Part shown: positions 8,428 to 16,604 of the stretch, piece after piece
Layout: the number at the start of each line of letters is the position of its first letter
Numbering within the stretch: position 1 is the stretch's first letter
Program-made: the position numbers and the translations under genes
Assembly: GCF_030718205.1 (NCBI RefSeq)
Contig: NZ_JAUZQF010000003.1
Location: forward strand, 496,001 to 560,000
DNA length: 64,000 nt
Direction: 5' to 3'
Source of the DNA: Nonomuraea turcica
GTDB lineage: Bacteria; Actinomycetota; Actinomycetes; Streptosporangiales; Streptosporangiaceae
Notes under the pieces: generated by a model
Databases searched by the model: none
What the model saw: only the letters and a program-made list of their open reading frames with translations
What the model was told of the DNA's origin: nothing

Positions 8428-10229
8428 CGGGCTGCCTCCTCGACGGCGGCCTCGGCGGTCGCCTCGGTCGGTGCGGACATCGAGTCGCCGAGGTAGGCGG
8501 CGACCACGTCGGGGTGCACGGCGACCTCGGCCGGCTGGCCATCGGCGATCACCTTGCCGCTGGACAGCACGGTGACCTGGTCGCACAGGGACATGACGAG
8601 ACCCATGTTGTGCTCGATGACGATCACGGTGACGCCCGAGTCCCTGATGGACCGGACGATCTCGGCGAGCTGGCGCACCTCTTCGCCGTTGAGCCCGGCG
8701 GCGGGTTCGTCGAGCAGCAGCAGGGTGGGGGACATGGCCATGGCGCGGGCCAGCTCGATCCGGCGCTGGATCCCGTACGGAAGCGAGCGCGGCTCGGCGT
8801 CGGCCACCTCGGCGAGCCCGAAGCGTTGGATGAGTTCGCCGGCCCGCCGGCGCAGCGCCCGCTCATACCCCAGCACCTTCCACGGCAGGCCCGGATAGCG
8901 CCAGATCCACGAGGTGCGGGTGCGGTCCAGGCCGAGGAGGAGGTTCTCGTGCACGCTGAGGTCCTCGAACAGGCGCAGGTTCTGGAAGGTGCGGGCGACG
9001 CGGCGCAGCGACAGCTGGTACGGCGCCATCCCGGTCACGTCCTGGCCGCGCAGGACCACCGATCCCTGACTGGGCGTGTAGAAGCCGCTGATCACGTTGA
9101 ACAAGGTCGTCTTGCCCGAGCCGTTGGGACCGACGATGCCGCGGATCTGACCCGTGGCAACGGTGAGGGACACGCGGTCGAGGGCGACCAGGCCCCTGAA
9201 CCGCATCGTCACGTCCCGGATCTCCAGCGCGTCCTCCTCGCCGGCCTGTGGTGCGGCGTCGTAGGGCTGGAACGGGCCGAGCTGGGCCCGCGAGCCGCCG
9301 CCGCGCCTGCGCAGCAGAGATCGGAGCTGCCCGGGCAGGCCCGCCAGCCCCTTGGGCGCGAACACCACCACGAGCACGACCACGAGGCCGTAGCCGAGCT
9401 GGGCATAGCCCGAGGCGTCCAACAGCGCCTCCCTGACCAGGGCCAGCGCGACCGCGCCGACGACGCAGCCCAGGATGCTGCTGCGCCCGCCGATGATCAC
9501 CATGGCGAGCAGCAGGAACATGTTGGCGATGTTGAACGACTCGGGCGCGACGAAGCGGATGAGCCCGGCGTACAGGATCCCGGCCAGGCCGCCGTACAGG
9601 CCGGACAGCACGAACGCGGTCATGCGCAGCAGCGGGATCTCCGCCCCGAGCGCCCCGGCGGCCAGGTCGTCGTCGCGCATCGCCCGCAGCCGGCGACCCA
9701 GCGGCGAGCGCGTGACGAGCAGTGCGAAGGCCAGGGCGACGGCGAAGACGATCAGTTCGACGTAGTAGAAGAGGTAGCCGCTGGACAGGTCGACGCCGAA
9801 CATCGGCGGGACCGGGATGTCGCTGATGCCCTCGGCGCGGCCGGCGATGTGGGCGTTGGTGACCCAGTTGGTGAACGCCAACGCCAGGCCGAGGGTGACG
9901 ATGCCGAGGTAGTGCGACTGCATGCGCAGCGCCGGGATGCCGACCAGCACGCCGAACACCACGGCGGTCAGCAGCGCCAGCGCGGACGCCGTCCAGAAAC
10001 CGAACCCCGCCTTCGTGGTGAGGATGGCGACCGTGTAGGCGCCGACGCCGAAGAAGGCGACCTGGGCCAGGTTGATCTGCCCGGCCACCCCCATGGTCAG
10101 GCCGAGCCCGATGGCCAGGATCGCGAAGATGATCGCGACATCGGCGACGTGGATGGCGTAGCCGCCCAGGCCATACGGCAGCAGCCAGGCCGCCACGACC
10201 AGGGGCACCAGCCAGATCAGACGTTTCAT
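8424..10229 (-). CDS. Fused LivM permease-LivG ATPase
   Basis: A single 601-residue polypeptide that joins two Liv subunits. Residues about 1-300 are a LivM-type permease with many hydrophobic helices (LPYGLGGYAIHVADVAII, INLAQVAFFGVGAYTVA). After a short basic linker (LRRRGGG, about 305), residues about 335-600 are a LivG ATPase with Walker A GPNGSGKTTLFN, LivG-type signature LPYGIQRRIELARAMA, Walker B LLLLDEPAAGLN and VIEHNM. There is no internal stop, so the fusion is genuine as sequenced. It overlaps livH (10226-10229) and livF by ATGA, showing a tightly coupled operon. Confidence 0.9.
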   Translation of the reverse strand: MKRLIWLVPLVVAAWLLPYGLGGYAIHVADVAIIFAILAIGLGLTMGVAGQINLAQVAFFGVGAYTVAILTTKAGFGFWTASALALLTAVVFGVLVGIPALRMQSHYLGIVTLGLALAFTNWVTNAHIAGRAEGISDIPVPPMFGVDLSSGYLFYYVELIVFAVALAFALLVTRSPLGRRLRAMRDDDLAAGALGAEIPLLRMTAFVLSGLYGGLAGILYAGLIRFVAPESFNIANMFLLLAMVIIGGRSSILGCVVGAVALALVREALLDASGYAQLGYGLVVVLVVVFAPKGLAGLPGQLRSLLRRRGGGSRAQLGPFQPYDAAPQAGEEDALEIRDVTMRFRGLVALDRVSLTVATGQIRGIVGPNGSGKTTLFNVISGFYTPSQGSVVLRGQDVTGMAPYQLSLRRVARTFQNLRLFEDLSVHENLLLGLDRTRTSWIWRYPGLPWKVLGYERALRRRAGELIQRFGLAEVADAEPRSLPYGIQRRIELARAMAMSPTLLLLDEPAAGLNGEEVRQLAEIVRSIRDSGVTVIVIEHNMGLVMSLCDQVTVLSSGKVIADGQPAEVAVHPDVVAAYLGDSMSAPTEATAEAAVEEAAR

Positions 10230-11095
10230 GCGCGGTTCACCGTTGCCTCTCCGAAGATGCCGGTGGGGCGGATCATGACGATGACGGCGAAGACCAGGAA
10301 GGTGACCAGCTCGGAGTACTCCTGGAAGTTGCCGGCGGCGAAGGAGTCGAGCAGGCCGAAGACCAGGCCGCCGACGATCGCGCCCGGCATGCTGCCGAAG
10401 CCGCCGAGCATGGCCGCGGCGAAGCCCTTGATGCCGAGCGTGCCGCCCATGGTGGGGTTGACGTACAGCATGGGTCCGACGAGGCTGCCCGCGAGCGCCG
10501 CCAGGCCCGCGCCGATGGCGAAGGCCATGGCGTTGCTGCGGCCCACGTGGATGCCGACGGCGGTGGCGGCCTGGTGGTCCATGGCCACCGCCTGCATGGC
10601 CGCGCCGCGCTTGGTGCGCTGCAGGAACAGCGCCAGCAGCCCGGTCGCGACGGCGGCCACGGCGATGACCAGCAGGCTATAGGTGGGGATGCGGATTCCG
10701 GCCAGATCGATCGGCCCGGTCGCGACCGGAGACGGCACGGCGTGCCCGGTCGCGCCCCAGACGAGGACCGCCCCCGCCTCGAGCACGGCGCCGAAGCCGA
10801 TCGTGCCGATCAGCATCAGCGTGAAGTCCTTGTTCTCCAGCGGCCGCAGGAAACGCTCGATGACCAGGCCGATCAGGGCGGTCACCACGATCGCCACGAT
10901 GATCGCCACGGCGAACGGCAGCTTGCTGGCCATGTAGAAGGTGGAGGCGGCGTACGCGCCGATCATCACCACGCTGCCGTGGGCGAAGTTGACCAGGCCC
11001 ATGGTCCGGTAGACGATCGAGAACCCCATCGCCACCAGCGCGTACACAGCCCCGAACGTGACCCCGCCGATCAGGGTCTGAAGGAAGACCTGCAC
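10226..11095 (-). CDS. livH: ABC transporter permease LivH
   Basis: Inner-membrane permease of 289 residues, all hydrophobic segments with the family's LivH pattern (VNFAHGSVVMIGAY near the N-terminus, GIKGFAAAMLGGFGSMPGAIVGG near residue 225). It pairs with the LivM half of the fused protein to form the translocation pore. GTG start at 11095, one base from the stop of the binding-protein gene, and an ATGA overlap with the next gene. Confidence 0.9.
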   Translation of the reverse strand: MQVFLQTLIGGVTFGAVYALVAMGFSIVYRTMGLVNFAHGSVVMIGAYAASTFYMASKLPFAVAIIVAIVVTALIGLVIERFLRPLENKDFTLMLIGTIGFGAVLEAGAVLVWGATGHAVPSPVATGPIDLAGIRIPTYSLLVIAVAAVATGLLALFLQRTKRGAAMQAVAMDHQAATAVGIHVGRSNAMAFAIGAGLAALAGSLVGPMLYVNPTMGGTLGIKGFAAAMLGGFGSMPGAIVGGLVFGLLDSFAAGNFQEYSELVTFLVFAVIVMIRPTGIFGEATVNRA

Positions 11096-11096
11096 G

Positions 11097-12239
11097 TCAG
11101 CTCGCGGCCTCGGGTACGACCTTGCCGTCCTTGACCAGGCCGATCTTCGTTTCGTGGATGCCGACGCCGTTGGCGTCGTAGTTGTAGGTGCCCAGCAGCC
11201 CGGCGCGCTTGACCCCGCGGATGGCGTCGGCCAGCTTCTGGCCGCCCTCGCCGTTGGTCTGCTTCAGCGCCTCGATCATGATGGACGCGCCGTCGTACGC
11301 CTTGGCGACGTGCATGCGGGCCTCCTCGTTGTAGGCGGCCTTGTACTTCGCGGCGAACTCCTTGATCTCCGGGCTGGCCTCGTTGCTCAGGTACGGGGAG
11401 CTGACCACCGTGCCCTCGGCGTTCTCCAGCCCGGCCGTGGTCGCGTACACGTCGGTGCCCACGGGGGCGCCGCCGGCGAAGACCGCCTTGATACCGAGCT
11501 CGCGGGCCTGCTTGGCGATCAGCCCGGACTGGACCTCCTCGGCGCCGATGAACAGCACCTCCGGATCCTGCTCGCGGATCTTGGCGAGGTTGGCGTTGAA
11601 GTCCTTCTGGTCAGGGGTGACGACCTCGTCGGCCAGCGGCGTGACGTTCCTGCTCTTGAGCGAGGCGAGGAACGCGTCGTGCTCGCCGGACCCGTACGCG
11701 CCGTTGTTGCTGATCAGCGCGATCTTCTTGTGGCCCTTGTCGTCGACCAGGTATTTGGCGAGCGTCTCGTCGAAGGTGACGCTGGTCGGCGCGTTGAGGA
11801 ACAGGAACGGGCTCTTCAGCTCGGCGAGCTTGGGCGACTGGCCGGAGGTGATGTTGGGGATCTTGGCGTCCTTCAGGATGGGCGCCATGGCCAGTGTGAC
11901 CGCGCTCTCCGCGGTACCGAGCATGGCGATGTAGCCCTCGGCGGCGATCTTCCTGGCCACGTTCGTGCCGACGGTCGGGTCGCCCTGGCTGTCGAACAGG
12001 TCGAGCTTGATCTGCCGTCCGTTGACGCCGCCGGCCTTGTTGACCTCCTCGATGGCCAGCTTGACGCCCTTGTGCTCCCACTGGCCGAGCGAGCTGAGCT
12101 GGCCGCTCTGCGCGTTGACGTTGGCGATCTTGATGGGGCCGGTCGCGTTCGCCTCCGAGCCGGTGGACGGGCCGGGAGGGGCGCAGGCAGCGAGGGCTAT
12201 CAGGGCCGCGGCTGCGATGGAGAATCTCGTGAAATGCAC
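11097..12239 (-). CDS. Liv-type substrate-binding lipoprotein
   Basis: Extracellular binding protein of 380 residues that delivers the ligand to the Liv pore. The signal peptide ends in the lipobox LAAC (Cys about 19), so it is lipid-anchored. It has the periplasmic-binding type I fold with N-terminal IKIANVNAQSGQLSSLGQ, as in LivJ relatives. First gene of the operon, GTG start with GAGGT upstream. The 26-bp palindrome at 12268-12293 sits 29 bp before it. The ligand is unknown; the neighbours favour an organic acid. Confidence 0.88.
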   Translation of the reverse strand: MHFTRFSIAAAALIALAACAPPGPSTGSEANATGPIKIANVNAQSGQLSSLGQWEHKGVKLAIEEVNKAGGVNGRQIKLDLFDSQGDPTVGTNVARKIAAEGYIAMLGTAESAVTLAMAPILKDAKIPNITSGQSPKLAELKSPFLFLNAPTSVTFDETLAKYLVDDKGHKKIALISNNGAYGSGEHDAFLASLKSRNVTPLADEVVTPDQKDFNANLAKIREQDPEVLFIGAEEVQSGLIAKQARELGIKAVFAGGAPVGTDVYATTAGLENAEGTVVSSPYLSNEASPEIKEFAAKYKAAYNEEARMHVAKAYDGASIMIEALKQTNGEGGQKLADAIRGVKRAGLLGTYNYDANGVGIHETKIGLVKDGKVVPEAAS

Positions 12240-12267
12240 GGTTCACCTCGTAGGGGGGTAGGTGAGA

Positions 12268-12293
12268 ACTAATTCACGGACTAGTGCGTTAGT
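12268..12293. promoter_or_regulatory. 26-bp palindromic operator before the Liv operon
   Basis: Near-perfect inverted repeat ACTAA-N2-CAC-N6-GTG-N2-TTAGT. Size and symmetry suit a TetR-type dimer. The matching site at 3431-3456 ties the Liv operon to the shikimate-type transporter operon. Confidence 0.65.
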
Positions 12294-12348
12294 TATAACG
12301 TCAGGATGCGACTCAGGGAATCTCGAACGTGCAACGGTTTCGGGTGGG

Positions 12349-14166
12349 TCAGTCGGCGAAGAGTCCCTGGTAGATGTCCTTGATGTTCCAGTGGCCTGGC
12401 GTCGGCACCGGTTCGTTCACCATCGGCACGTCGATCACCGCAGGGCGTCGGTTCGCGACGGCCTTGAGCAGTGCCGCGCCGAGGTCGGCGGGCGTGGCGA
12501 CGGTGTAGCCGTCGGCGCCGCACGCCTGGGCGAAGGCGGCGAAGTCGGGGCTGTAGGGCTGCCCGGCGGGGTCGGTGAAGTCGCAGCCGTGGCTCCGGCC
12601 GAAGTGCGCCGACTGCAGGTCGGAGATCGTGCCGTGGGAGCGGTTGTTCATCACCACAAAGATCACCGCGGCGCCCTGCTCGACCGCGAGCGGCACGGCG
12701 GGCAGTTGCGCGCTCATCCCGCCGTCGCCGATGAGCGCGATCACGGTCCTGGCGGGCTGGGCGAGCTGGACCCCGACTGCGGCGGCCGGTCCGAAGCCCA
12801 TGGTGGAGGCGCCTCCTGGGGTGATGAAACGGCCCTCGGCCGGCAGTTCGTAGCACTGGGCGACGCCGTTCTTGTTCCACCCCACGTCGGTGACCAAAAT
12901 CGCGTCGGCCGGGATCGAGGCGCGCAGGTCGGCCAGGATGCGCTCGGGGCGCAGCGGGAAGTCCGCGCTGCGGCCGCGCTCACGGCTGGCCGTGAACAGC
13001 TCCGACCGCGCCCGCAGGATCTGCTTCCGCAGCTCGGGCCTGGTGCGCGCGGGATGGGACGTGGTGGCGTCGGCGATCGCCTTGACCGCGAGCCCCACGT
13101 CGGCGACGGCGCCGATCTCCGCCGGGTAGTTGCGGCCGATCTCGGCCGGGTCGATGTCGATCTGGATGAGCGTGCTTCCCGAGAAGTCCCAGGTGAAGCG
13201 GGGGTCCCACGAGCTGGCGTCGGTCTCGGCGAAGCGGGTGGCCAGGGCCAGCACCACGTCGGCCTCGCGGGCATAGGTGTTGGTGAGCTCCAGCCCCCAG
13301 AAGCCGGGCATCCCAAGGACCAGCGGGTGGGCGTCGGGCACGGTGCCCTTGGCCATGAGTGAATGGGCGATGGGAATGTCGAGGTGCTCGGCCAGGGAGA
13401 TCAGCGCCGCGGTGCTTGATGTCGCCGGGTCCGCGACAGTGCTCGATGTCGCCGGGTCCGCGACGGTGTCCTCGCGCAGCCCGCCGCCCACGTAGATCAG
13501 CGGGCGGTCGGCGGCGGCCAGCCGGGCGGCGATCAGCTCAGCCGTGGCCTCCGGGAGGCCGGGCGGGGCCGCGTGGCCGGCTGGGGGGTAGGGCGCGGCG
13601 GGCCGGGAGAAGATGTCCATCGGCACGTTGACCAGCACCGCGCCCGGACGGCCCGAGGTCGCCGTCCAGAAGGCGCGCTCGACGAGGCGGCCCAGGTCCT
13701 GGGCCCGGTGCACGTTCCAGGCGCGCTTGACGAACGGCCGGAACACGCTCGCCTGGTCGGCGTCGGCGTGCAGGTTGATCTCCTGGTGAGGATGGCGGCC
13801 ATGGTAGTAGGACGGGATATCGCCGGAGATCACCACCAGCGGCACCGAGTCCAGGGCGGCGGTCATGACGCCGGTCGCGGCGTTGGTCAGGCCGGGGCCG
13901 ACGTGCACGAGCAGCACACCCGGCTTGCCGGAGGTGCGGGCGTAGCCGTCGGCGGCGTGCGCGGCGGCCTGCTCGTGGCGGGCGATGACGAAGCGGATAC
14001 GGCTGTCGGCCAGCGCGTCCAGGACGGCGATGTTGGTGTGCCCGCAGGTGCCGAAGACGTACTCGACGCCGAGCGCCTCGAGTTGCGCGACGAGCGCGTG
14101 GGCGGCTGTGGTGCCGTGGCCGCCGGCCTTGACACCAAGGTGACTGTGCTCACTGCGTTCGGTCAC
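12349..14166 (-). CDS. Thiamine-pyrophosphate enzyme of the acetolactate synthase/decarboxylase superfamily
   Basis: Cytosolic TPP-dependent lyase or carboligase of 605 residues with the three-domain layout. The catalytic Glu is in ARHEQAAAHAADGYART (about 65). The central domain has LIYVGGGL. The TPP-Mg site is GDGGMS...VVMNN (about 477-505). The substrate pocket signature is not one I can assign to acetolactate synthase, benzoylformate decarboxylase or oxalyl-CoA decarboxylase. Between the first two domains lies an 18-residue insert made of two VADPATSST units encoded by 27-bp repeats. GTG start at 14166 overlaps the aldehyde dehydrogenase stop (GTGA), so the enzyme may make the aldehyde that its partner oxidises. 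Confidence 0.78.
   Translation of the reverse strand: MTERSEHSHLGVKAGGHGTTAAHALVAQLEALGVEYVFGTCGHTNIAVLDALADSRIRFVIARHEQAAAHAADGYARTSGKPGVLLVHVGPGLTNAATGVMTAALDSVPLVVISGDIPSYYHGRHPHQEINLHADADQASVFRPFVKRAWNVHRAQDLGRLVERAFWTATSGRPGAVLVNVPMDIFSRPAAPYPPAGHAAPPGLPEATAELIAARLAAADRPLIYVGGGLREDTVADPATSSTVADPATSSTAALISLAEHLDIPIAHSLMAKGTVPDAHPLVLGMPGFWGLELTNTYAREADVVLALATRFAETDASSWDPRFTWDFSGSTLIQIDIDPAEIGRNYPAEIGAVADVGLAVKAIADATTSHPARTRPELRKQILRARSELFTASRERGRSADFPLRPERILADLRASIPADAILVTDVGWNKNGVAQCYELPAEGRFITPGGASTMGFGPAAAVGVQLAQPARTVIALIGDGGMSAQLPAVPLAVEQGAAVIFVVMNNRSHGTISDLQSAHFGRSHGCDFTDPAGQPYSPDFAAFAQACGADGYTVATPADLGAALLKAVANRRPAVIDVPMVNEPVPTPGHWNIKDIYQGLFAD
13419..13472 (+). repeat. Two tandem 27-bp repeats with covarying palindromic core
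   Basis: Units at 13419 and 13446, each with GTCGC-CGGGTCC-GCGAC. The 7-base loop is identical to that of the repeats at 2691-2771 while both stem arms differ in a compensated way. Here the repeat lies inside the TPP-enzyme gene, read in the opposite sense and a different frame (VADPATSST). Confidence 0.85.
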
Positions 14167-15611
14167 TTGTCTCCCCAGATGGTCAGGCCCTTGAGCAGGA
14201 GGGTCTTGGTCACGGTGAAGTCCTCGATCATCCAGCGGGGCGACTCGCGGCCGATGCCGGAGTCCTTCACCCCGCCGAACGGGACGTGGTCGAGGCGGAA
14301 GTTGGACGAGCCGTTCACGACCAGGCCGCCGACCTCCAGCTCGCGCCAGGCGGTCACGATCCGGCGGACGTCGTGGGTGAACAGCCCGGCCTGCAGCCCG
14401 TACGGGCTGCGGTTGCACTCCGCCAGGACCTCGTCGAAATCGTCGTACGGCAGCAGAGCGACCAGAGCGCCGAACACCTCCTCGCGGACGACCTTGGCCT
14501 CGGCGGGCGGGGCGACGACGACGGTCGGCGCCATCACCGCGCCCTCACGCGTGCCGCCGGTCGTCACCCGGGCGCCCTGGCCGGCCGCCTCGGCGCTCCA
14601 GCGGACCACCCGTTCGGCCGCGTCGTCGTCCACCATGGAGCCGACGTCCGTCCCCGGATCCAGGGGATCGCCGACGATCAGGGCCTTCACCTCCGAGGTC
14701 AGCGCGTCGGCGAACTCCTCGAACCGGCTGCGGTGGACGTAGACGCGCTGGACCGAGATGCAGCTCTGCCCCGAGTTGCTGTAGCCGGTGCGGGCGCACA
14801 CGAGCGCCGCTCCGGCGATGTCGGCGTCCTCGCAGACGATGGTCGCGGCGTTCCCGCCGAGTTCGAGCATCACCCGTTTCGGACCGGCGGCATGGGCGAC
14901 GGCGTGGCCGGCCGCGACGCCGCCGGTGAAGCTGATGACGGCGATCTCCGGCGCGGCGCACAGCCGCGCACCCACATCGCCGCCCCCGTGCAGAACCTGC
15001 ACCGCCTCCACAGGCATCCCGGCCTCGAGGAGCAGCTCGACCAGCGCAGTGGAGACGGCCGGGGCCTGCGGCGGCGGCTTGACGATCGTGGTGTTGCCGG
15101 CCGCGAAGGAGGCGGCGAGCTTGTGGGCGAGCAGGTTGGCGGGTGCGTTGAACGGCGTGATCGCCAGCACCGGGCCCGCCGGGGCTCGCTGGGTGATCGC
15201 GGTGTTGCCGACCCCGCGACCCCAGCCCGCCACCGGCAGCACCTCGCCGCCGATCATCCTCGCCTCGGCGGCGGCTACGGACAGGGTGTCGGCGACGCGC
15301 AACACCTCGCCACGCCCGTCCTTGAGCGGTTTGCCCAGCTCCAGCGCCAGCAGGCCGGCCAACCGATCGCCCTGCGCGGTGACCGCGGCGGCGGCCCGTT
15401 CCAGGATGTCGGCCCGGGTGGCGGGCGCCAGCCGCGCGATCCGCCTGGCCGCCTGCCGGGCATACGTCAGGGCCGTGGTGATGTCGGCAGGTTGTGCGGT
15501 TCGCGCCCGGCTGACAGGTGCCCGGAGGTAGGGACCCATGCGGTCGGCATGGGGACCTTCGGTCAGCCACTCCCCGGCGACTAAGGACCCTGTTTCGTGG
15601 ATGGCGTTCAT
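14163..15611 (-). CDS. NAD(P)-dependent aldehyde dehydrogenase
   Basis: Soluble ALDH-superfamily enzyme of 482 residues, oxidising an aldehyde to an acid. It has the cofactor lysine region ITPFNAPANLLAHK and TIVKPPPQAP, FTGG (NAD contact), the general-base Glu in LELGGNA and the catalytic Cys in NSGQSCISVQR. I chose ATG at 15611, preceded by GGGAG at 6-7 bases, over an in-frame GTG at 15623. First gene of an operon with the TPP enzyme, divergent from the iclR gene across a region with two CCGC-N3-GCGG palindromes. The aldehyde substrate is presumably the TPP-enzyme product. Confidence 0.85.
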   Translation of the reverse strand: MNAIHETGSLVAGEWLTEGPHADRMGPYLRAPVSRARTAQPADITTALTYARQAARRIARLAPATRADILERAAAAVTAQGDRLAGLLALELGKPLKDGRGEVLRVADTLSVAAAEARMIGGEVLPVAGWGRGVGNTAITQRAPAGPVLAITPFNAPANLLAHKLAASFAAGNTTIVKPPPQAPAVSTALVELLLEAGMPVEAVQVLHGGGDVGARLCAAPEIAVISFTGGVAAGHAVAHAAGPKRVMLELGGNAATIVCEDADIAGAALVCARTGYSNSGQSCISVQRVYVHRSRFEEFADALTSEVKALIVGDPLDPGTDVGSMVDDDAAERVVRWSAEAAGQGARVTTGGTREGAVMAPTVVVAPPAEAKVVREEVFGALVALLPYDDFDEVLAECNRSPYGLQAGLFTHDVRRIVTAWRELEVGGLVVNGSSNFRLDHVPFGGVKDSGIGRESPRWMIEDFTVTKTLLLKGLTIWGDK

Positions 15612-15625
15612 GGTGACTCCCACTG

Positions 15626-15642
15626 GATCCGCGCAGCGGTTC
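15626..15642. promoter_or_regulatory. IclR-type operator candidate 1 (GATCCGC-GCA-GCGGTTC)
   Basis: Lies 15 bp before the aldehyde dehydrogenase start. It shares the core CCGC-N3-GCGG with 15731-15747 and 18680-18696. Confidence 0.5.
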
Positions 15643-15730
15643 TGATAGTCCGCACTATGGATTTCCTCACGGTATGAGGACCGTCAAGGTTCTGGCAAGG
15701 GGGCGAGGCAATCCACTTGATGGAGCATAT

Positions 15731-15747
15731 GGACCGCTAAGCGGACT
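15731..15747. promoter_or_regulatory. IclR-type operator candidate 2 (GGACCGC-TAA-GCGGACT)
   Basis: Lies about 70 bp before iclR, suggesting autoregulation. Another inverted repeat, ATAGT-CCGC-ACTAT, sits between the two sites at 15645-15658. Confidence 0.5.
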
Positions 15748-15815
15748 CGGTGTTAGCGTACGGACCCATGAGAAGGTGAGCAGCAGGTTCACCTTCGACT
15801 CACTAGTGAGGATCC

Positions 15816-16589
15816 GTGCCTTCGAACATTCCTGCAGCGTCGGGGGAGAGCGGGGGTGTGCGCAGCGTCCAGCGCGCGTTCGACATTCTCTCGCTGCTCA
15901 CCGAGGACCGGCGGACGTTGACGATTCGCGAGGTCGTCGACGAGACCGGCCTGGCCAAGACCACCGCGCTGCGCCTGCTGCAGACCCTGGAGCATATGGG
16001 ACTGTTGTGGGCCACGCACAAGGGCTACACGGCCGGGCCCGCGCTGTGGCGCTGGGCCCACCTGGCCCGCTCGGCATGGGAGCTGCCGCCGGAGACCGTC
16101 CAGCTCATGCGCGAGCTGGGCGCCCGGCATCGGGAGACCGTCAATCTCTACGTGCTGCGCGACGTGCATCGCATCTGCATCGCCCAGCAGGAGAGCCCGC
16201 AGCCGCTGCGCCACGTGGTGCGCGTCGGCGACGAGCTGCCCCTGTGGGCGGGCGCCTCCTCGAAGATCCTGCTCAAGGACGCGCCTGAGCGGCTGCTCCT
16301 GCGGGTGGCCCGTTCCTCTCCTTACGGCCAGGCACACGTGGCGACGTTGCGGGACTGGATCGATCAGGCGGCGCGCGACGGTTACGCGGCCAGTCACGGC
16401 GAACGCGAGCCGGGCCTGTCGGCGGTGGCCGTCGCGGTCACGGGCGGCTCGCGGGCGACGGTGGCGGCGCTGACGCTGAGCGGCCCCACGATCCGCTTCA
16501 CCGAAGATCGCGTTCAGGAATTCGCCGCGGACCTGCGCGAGGCGGCGAAGCGGATGTCGGAGCGCGGGTTCGACCATCCTCTGACTTGA
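15816..16589 (+). CDS. IclR-family regulator
   Basis: DNA-binding regulator of 257 residues. The winged HTH is at about residues 10-75 (VQRAFDILSLLTEDRRTLTIREVVDETGLAKTTALRLLQ pattern) and the IclR effector domain occupies the rest, with the characteristic GYAASHGEREPGLSAVAVAV segment. GTG start after GTGAGGATCC. It is divergent from the TPP/aldehyde dehydrogenase operon and heads its own operon with the CoA-transferase and lyase genes 15 bp downstream, so it probably controls both arms in response to a pathway acid. Confidence 0.85.
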   Translation: MPSNIPAASGESGGVRSVQRAFDILSLLTEDRRTLTIREVVDETGLAKTTALRLLQTLEHMGLLWATHKGYTAGPALWRWAHLARSAWELPPETVQLMRELGARHRETVNLYVLRDVHRICIAQQESPQPLRHVVRVGDELPLWAGASSKILLKDAPERLLLRVARSSPYGQAHVATLRDWIDQAARDGYAASHGEREPGLSAVAVAVTGGSRATVAALTLSGPTIRFTEDRVQEFAADLREAAKRMSERGFDHPLT

Positions 16590-16604
16590 CTCTATGGAGC
16601 GTGC

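Noticed and set aside
8514..10682. 722-residue open frame on the plus strand opposite livM-livG
   Set aside because: Very rich in Arg, Glu, His and Asp with no domain pattern; a GC-driven shadow of the intact transporter genes on the other strand.
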